From Microbacterium arabinogalactanolyticum (lineage in GTDB: Bacteria > Actinomycetota > Actinomycetes > Actinomycetales > Microbacteriaceae), in contig NZ_BRZC01000004.1 of assembly GCF_030268005.1 (NCBI RefSeq), positions 248,001 through 312,000 on the forward strand: a stretch of 64,000 nucleotides of DNA, read 5' to 3'. The notes beneath the pieces are model-generated. The model was not told the DNA's origin. It saw only the letters and a list, made by a program, of their open reading frames with translations, and searched no databases. Below, in pieces: positions 62,395 through 64,000 of this stretch. The position numbers were made by a program, and so were the translations under genes. Every line of letters starts with the position of its first letter. Within the stretch, counting starts at the first letter, position 1.

Positions 62395-63420
62395 TCAGCC
62401 GAGCATGTCCTTGACCATCGGGACGACCTTCTCGCCGTACAGGCCGATCGAATCCAGCATGGTCTGGTGCGTGATCATGCTCTGGTCGTACTTGAAGTCG
62501 AAGCGGTTCACGCGGAGCGTGTTCAGCGTCGCGACGATCTTGCGGGCGACGGTCTCGGGCGACCCGATGTACAGCGCACCGCTCTCGATCTCGCGCTCGA
62601 AGTCGCCGACCGCCGGCGGCGCCCATCCGCGCTCCTTCCCCATACGCGTGCGCATGGCGAGCCATCCGTCGTAGGTCAGCGCGCGTGCCTTCTCGTCGGT
62701 CTCGGCGACGAGGCCCGGCGAGTGCACGGCGACCGGCTTGTGCTCGACGCCGAACTGATCCTGCGCACGCTCGAACAGGTCGATGTACGGCGCGAAGCGC
62801 GCGGCGGGCCCTCCGATGATCGCGAGGAACAGGCCGAAGTTGTAGCGCGCGGTGCGCACGACGGAGTCGGGGCTGCCACCGACGCCCACCCAGGTGCGCA
62901 GCCCGTTCGCGGTGGTCGGGAAGACGCGCTGGTTCTCGAGGGCCGCGCGGGTGTTCCCCTGCCAGGTGACGGGCTCCTCTTTCAGCAGCTGCGAGAGCAG
63001 GTCGAGGCGCTCCTCGAACAGTTCCTCGTACTGTCGCAGGTCGAACCCGAACAGCGGGAAGGACTCGATGAACGAGCCGCGTCCTGCGACGATCTCCGCT
63101 CGGCCGTTCGAGACCGCGTCGAGAGTCGAGAAGCGCTCGAACACGCGCACCGGGTCATCGGAGCTCAGCACCGTGACAGCGGAGCCGAGTCGGATGCGCT
63201 CCGTGCGTGCAGCGATCGCCGCCAGCACCACCTCGGGGCTGGACACGGCGAAGTCCGGCCGGTGGTGCTCCCCCAGCCCGAAGAAGTCCAGGCCCAGTCC
63301 GTCGGCGAGCACGGCTTCCTCGATGAGATCGCGCACCACCTGCGGATGCGGAACAGGGTTGCCCTCTGCGTCATGGGTCACGCCGCCGAAGGTGTCGAGC
63401 CCGAATTCGATGTCCGTCAT
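62395..63420 (-). CDS. LLM-class flavin-dependent oxidoreductase
   Basis: A 341-aa luciferase-like monooxygenase. It has FFGLGEHHRPDFAVSSP and RLGSAVTVLSSDDPVRVFERFSTLD, followed by ISNGRAE-like VSNGRAEIVAGRGSF, the flavin site of the family. It belongs to the LLM group often labelled alkanal-monooxygenase-like; substrate unknown. GAGGAGGGG precedes the start; ATG 63420 is chosen, GTG 63426 is possible. The gene is bracketed by two identical tRNA-Glu genes. Confidence 0.92.
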   Translation of the reverse strand: MTDIEFGLDTFGGVTHDAEGNPVPHPQVVRDLIEEAVLADGLGLDFFGLGEHHRPDFAVSSPEVVLAAIAARTERIRLGSAVTVLSSDDPVRVFERFSTLDAVSNGRAEIVAGRGSFIESFPLFGFDLRQYEELFEERLDLLSQLLKEEPVTWQGNTRAALENQRVFPTTANGLRTWVGVGGSPDSVVRTARYNFGLFLAIIGGPAARFAPYIDLFERAQDQFGVEHKPVAVHSPGLVAETDEKARALTYDGWLAMRTRMGKERGWAPPAVGDFEREIESGALYIGSPETVARKIVATLNTLRVNRFDFKYDQSMITHQTMLDSIGLYGEKVVPMVKDMLG

Positions 63421-63501
63421 GCTCACGACAACCCCCTCCTCGGGAATTTCATTCCAGTGCATGGATTCTGCCGGAGGACCTCGACAGCCGCTCGGAAATG
63501 C

Positions 63502-63533
63502 CGAAGGCCCTCCGATCGCTCGGAGGGCCTTCG
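63502..63533 (-). terminator. Terminator after the second tRNA-Glu
   Basis: A 14-bp perfect stem CGAAGGCCCTCCGA/TCGGAGGGCCTTCG with a four-base loop, 9 nt past the tRNA 3' end. Its core is the same as in the terminator of the other tRNA-Glu. Confidence 0.85.
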
Positions 63534-63541
63534 TGTCGCTG

Positions 63542-63614
63542 TGACCCCAGCGGGATTCGAACCCGCGTTACCGCCGTGAGAGGGCGGCGTACTAGGCCGC
63601 TATACGATGGGGCC
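63542..63614 (-). tRNA. tRNA-Glu (CTC), second copy
   Basis: A 73-nt gene identical in sequence to that at 62246-62318, anticodon CTC. Terminator and tRNA together form a repeated block on both sides of the LLM gene. Confidence 0.97.
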
Positions 63615-63763
63615 GTTCTGGCCCTTGCGGGCCGTTTTGGCAACCGTGCAAGTCTGCCACGGCGCATCCTGCGAATCCAAATCAGGGCGCCTCTTCTCGG
63701 TCCGGCGGGCGTGTCGCGGCATTCGGCTTGCTCTCGCACCGGCGACGGAGTTGACTCGGCGAC

Positions 63764-64000
63764 ATGCGCGTCACCAAGTTCGAACATGCTGCCCTCCGCC
63801 TCGACCAGCTCGGCCAGACGCTCGTGATCGACCCCGGCTCGTTCACCGCGCCTCTCGACGACCTGCACGATCTCGTGGCGATCGTGCTCACCCACGAGCA
63901 CGCCGACCACTGGACACCCGGTCACCTTGACCGGCTGCTGCGCGATGCCCCCGGCACGCCGATCTACGCGCCCGCGGGCGTCGCCGCGGCGGCCGGCGAC
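63764..64000 (+). CDS. Metallo-beta-lactamase-fold hydrolase (cut by window end)
   Basis: The first 79 residues of a probable MBL-fold enzyme, starting MRVTKFEHAALRLD. The metal motif HEHADH is visible in IVLTHEHADHWTPGHL, with VIDPGSF before it, as in the UlaG/YcbL-like group. The C-terminus is outside the window, so the family call stays general. TTGACT 7 nt before the ATG resembles the leaderless box spacing but is a weak -10. Confidence 0.82.
   Translation, partial: MRVTKFEHAALRLDQLGQTLVIDPGSFTAPLDDLHDLVAIVLTHEHADHWTPGHLDRLLRDAPGTPIYAPAGVAAAAGD

Overview
The window reads as chromosomal DNA of a high-GC Gram-positive bacterium, most likely a Microbacterium-like member of the Microbacteriaceae. 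The evidence is dense G+C-rich coding sequence, the actinobacterial order rpsP-khpA-rimM-trmD-rplS-lepB-rnhB-DUF2469-yraN-comM, frequent GTG/TTG starts, many TANNNT boxes placed 6-7 nt before a start codon (leaderless genes), and actinobacterial families such as DUF2469 and DUF3515. I support about 63 protein genes (one broken, one cut by the window end), one 16-codon leader peptide, one 32-codon unknown peptide and two identical tRNA-Glu genes. I see no CRISPR array, rRNA or insertion sequence.

Layout. 1-1.7 kb is the end of an integrative element: a large serine recombinase whose gene abuts a comM gene cut just after its Walker B motif. 1.7-9.8 kb is the ribosomal-protein/secretion/RNA-processing block, interrupted by map, a methyltransferase and a small membrane protein. 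9.8-18.4 kb holds a YbdK-type ligase, a SorC-family regulator divergent from glpD-glpK (glycerol use), a Tat-exported GH85 endoglycosidase and an SGNH lipoprotein. 18.4-28.5 kb carries ffh, ftsY and smc, a sigma/membrane-protein pair, TetR, lipB-lipA and a DUF2004 protein. 28.7-31.6 kb is an unusual unit: a 32-aa peptide, a 92-aa helical protein and two paralogous double-GNAT proteins. 31.6-36.5 kb is a membrane protein, a NarL-type two-component system and an ABC exporter. 36.5-41.3 kb holds a GNAT, an SDR, a membrane-anchored HELAH protein and a small arsenic-type divergon. 41.4-55.2 kb is core: mutM-rnc-rpmF-yceD, coaD, recG, rsmD, thiL, ddl-gpsA-plsC-murA and leuCD. 55.3-64 kb holds a TerC protein, a second ECF sigma pair, a regulator-MFS pair, an acyltransferase, a PAP2 phosphatase and an LLM oxidoreductase between the two tRNA-Glu genes.

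How parts work together. SRP (Ffh) and its receptor (FtsY) plus signal peptidase LepB form a secretion set; LipB and LipA form the de novo lipoate pathway; GlpK and GlpD turn glycerol into DHAP under the divergent regulator; MurA and Ddl supply peptidoglycan precursors while GpsA and PlsC supply phospholipid precursors. Readable RNA control includes a manganese-type yybP-ykoY riboswitch before terC with a competing hairpin over the ribosome site, a leucine leader peptide before leuCD whose start region is complementary to the leuC start region, and matching promoter/stem leaders before rplS and rpsP.
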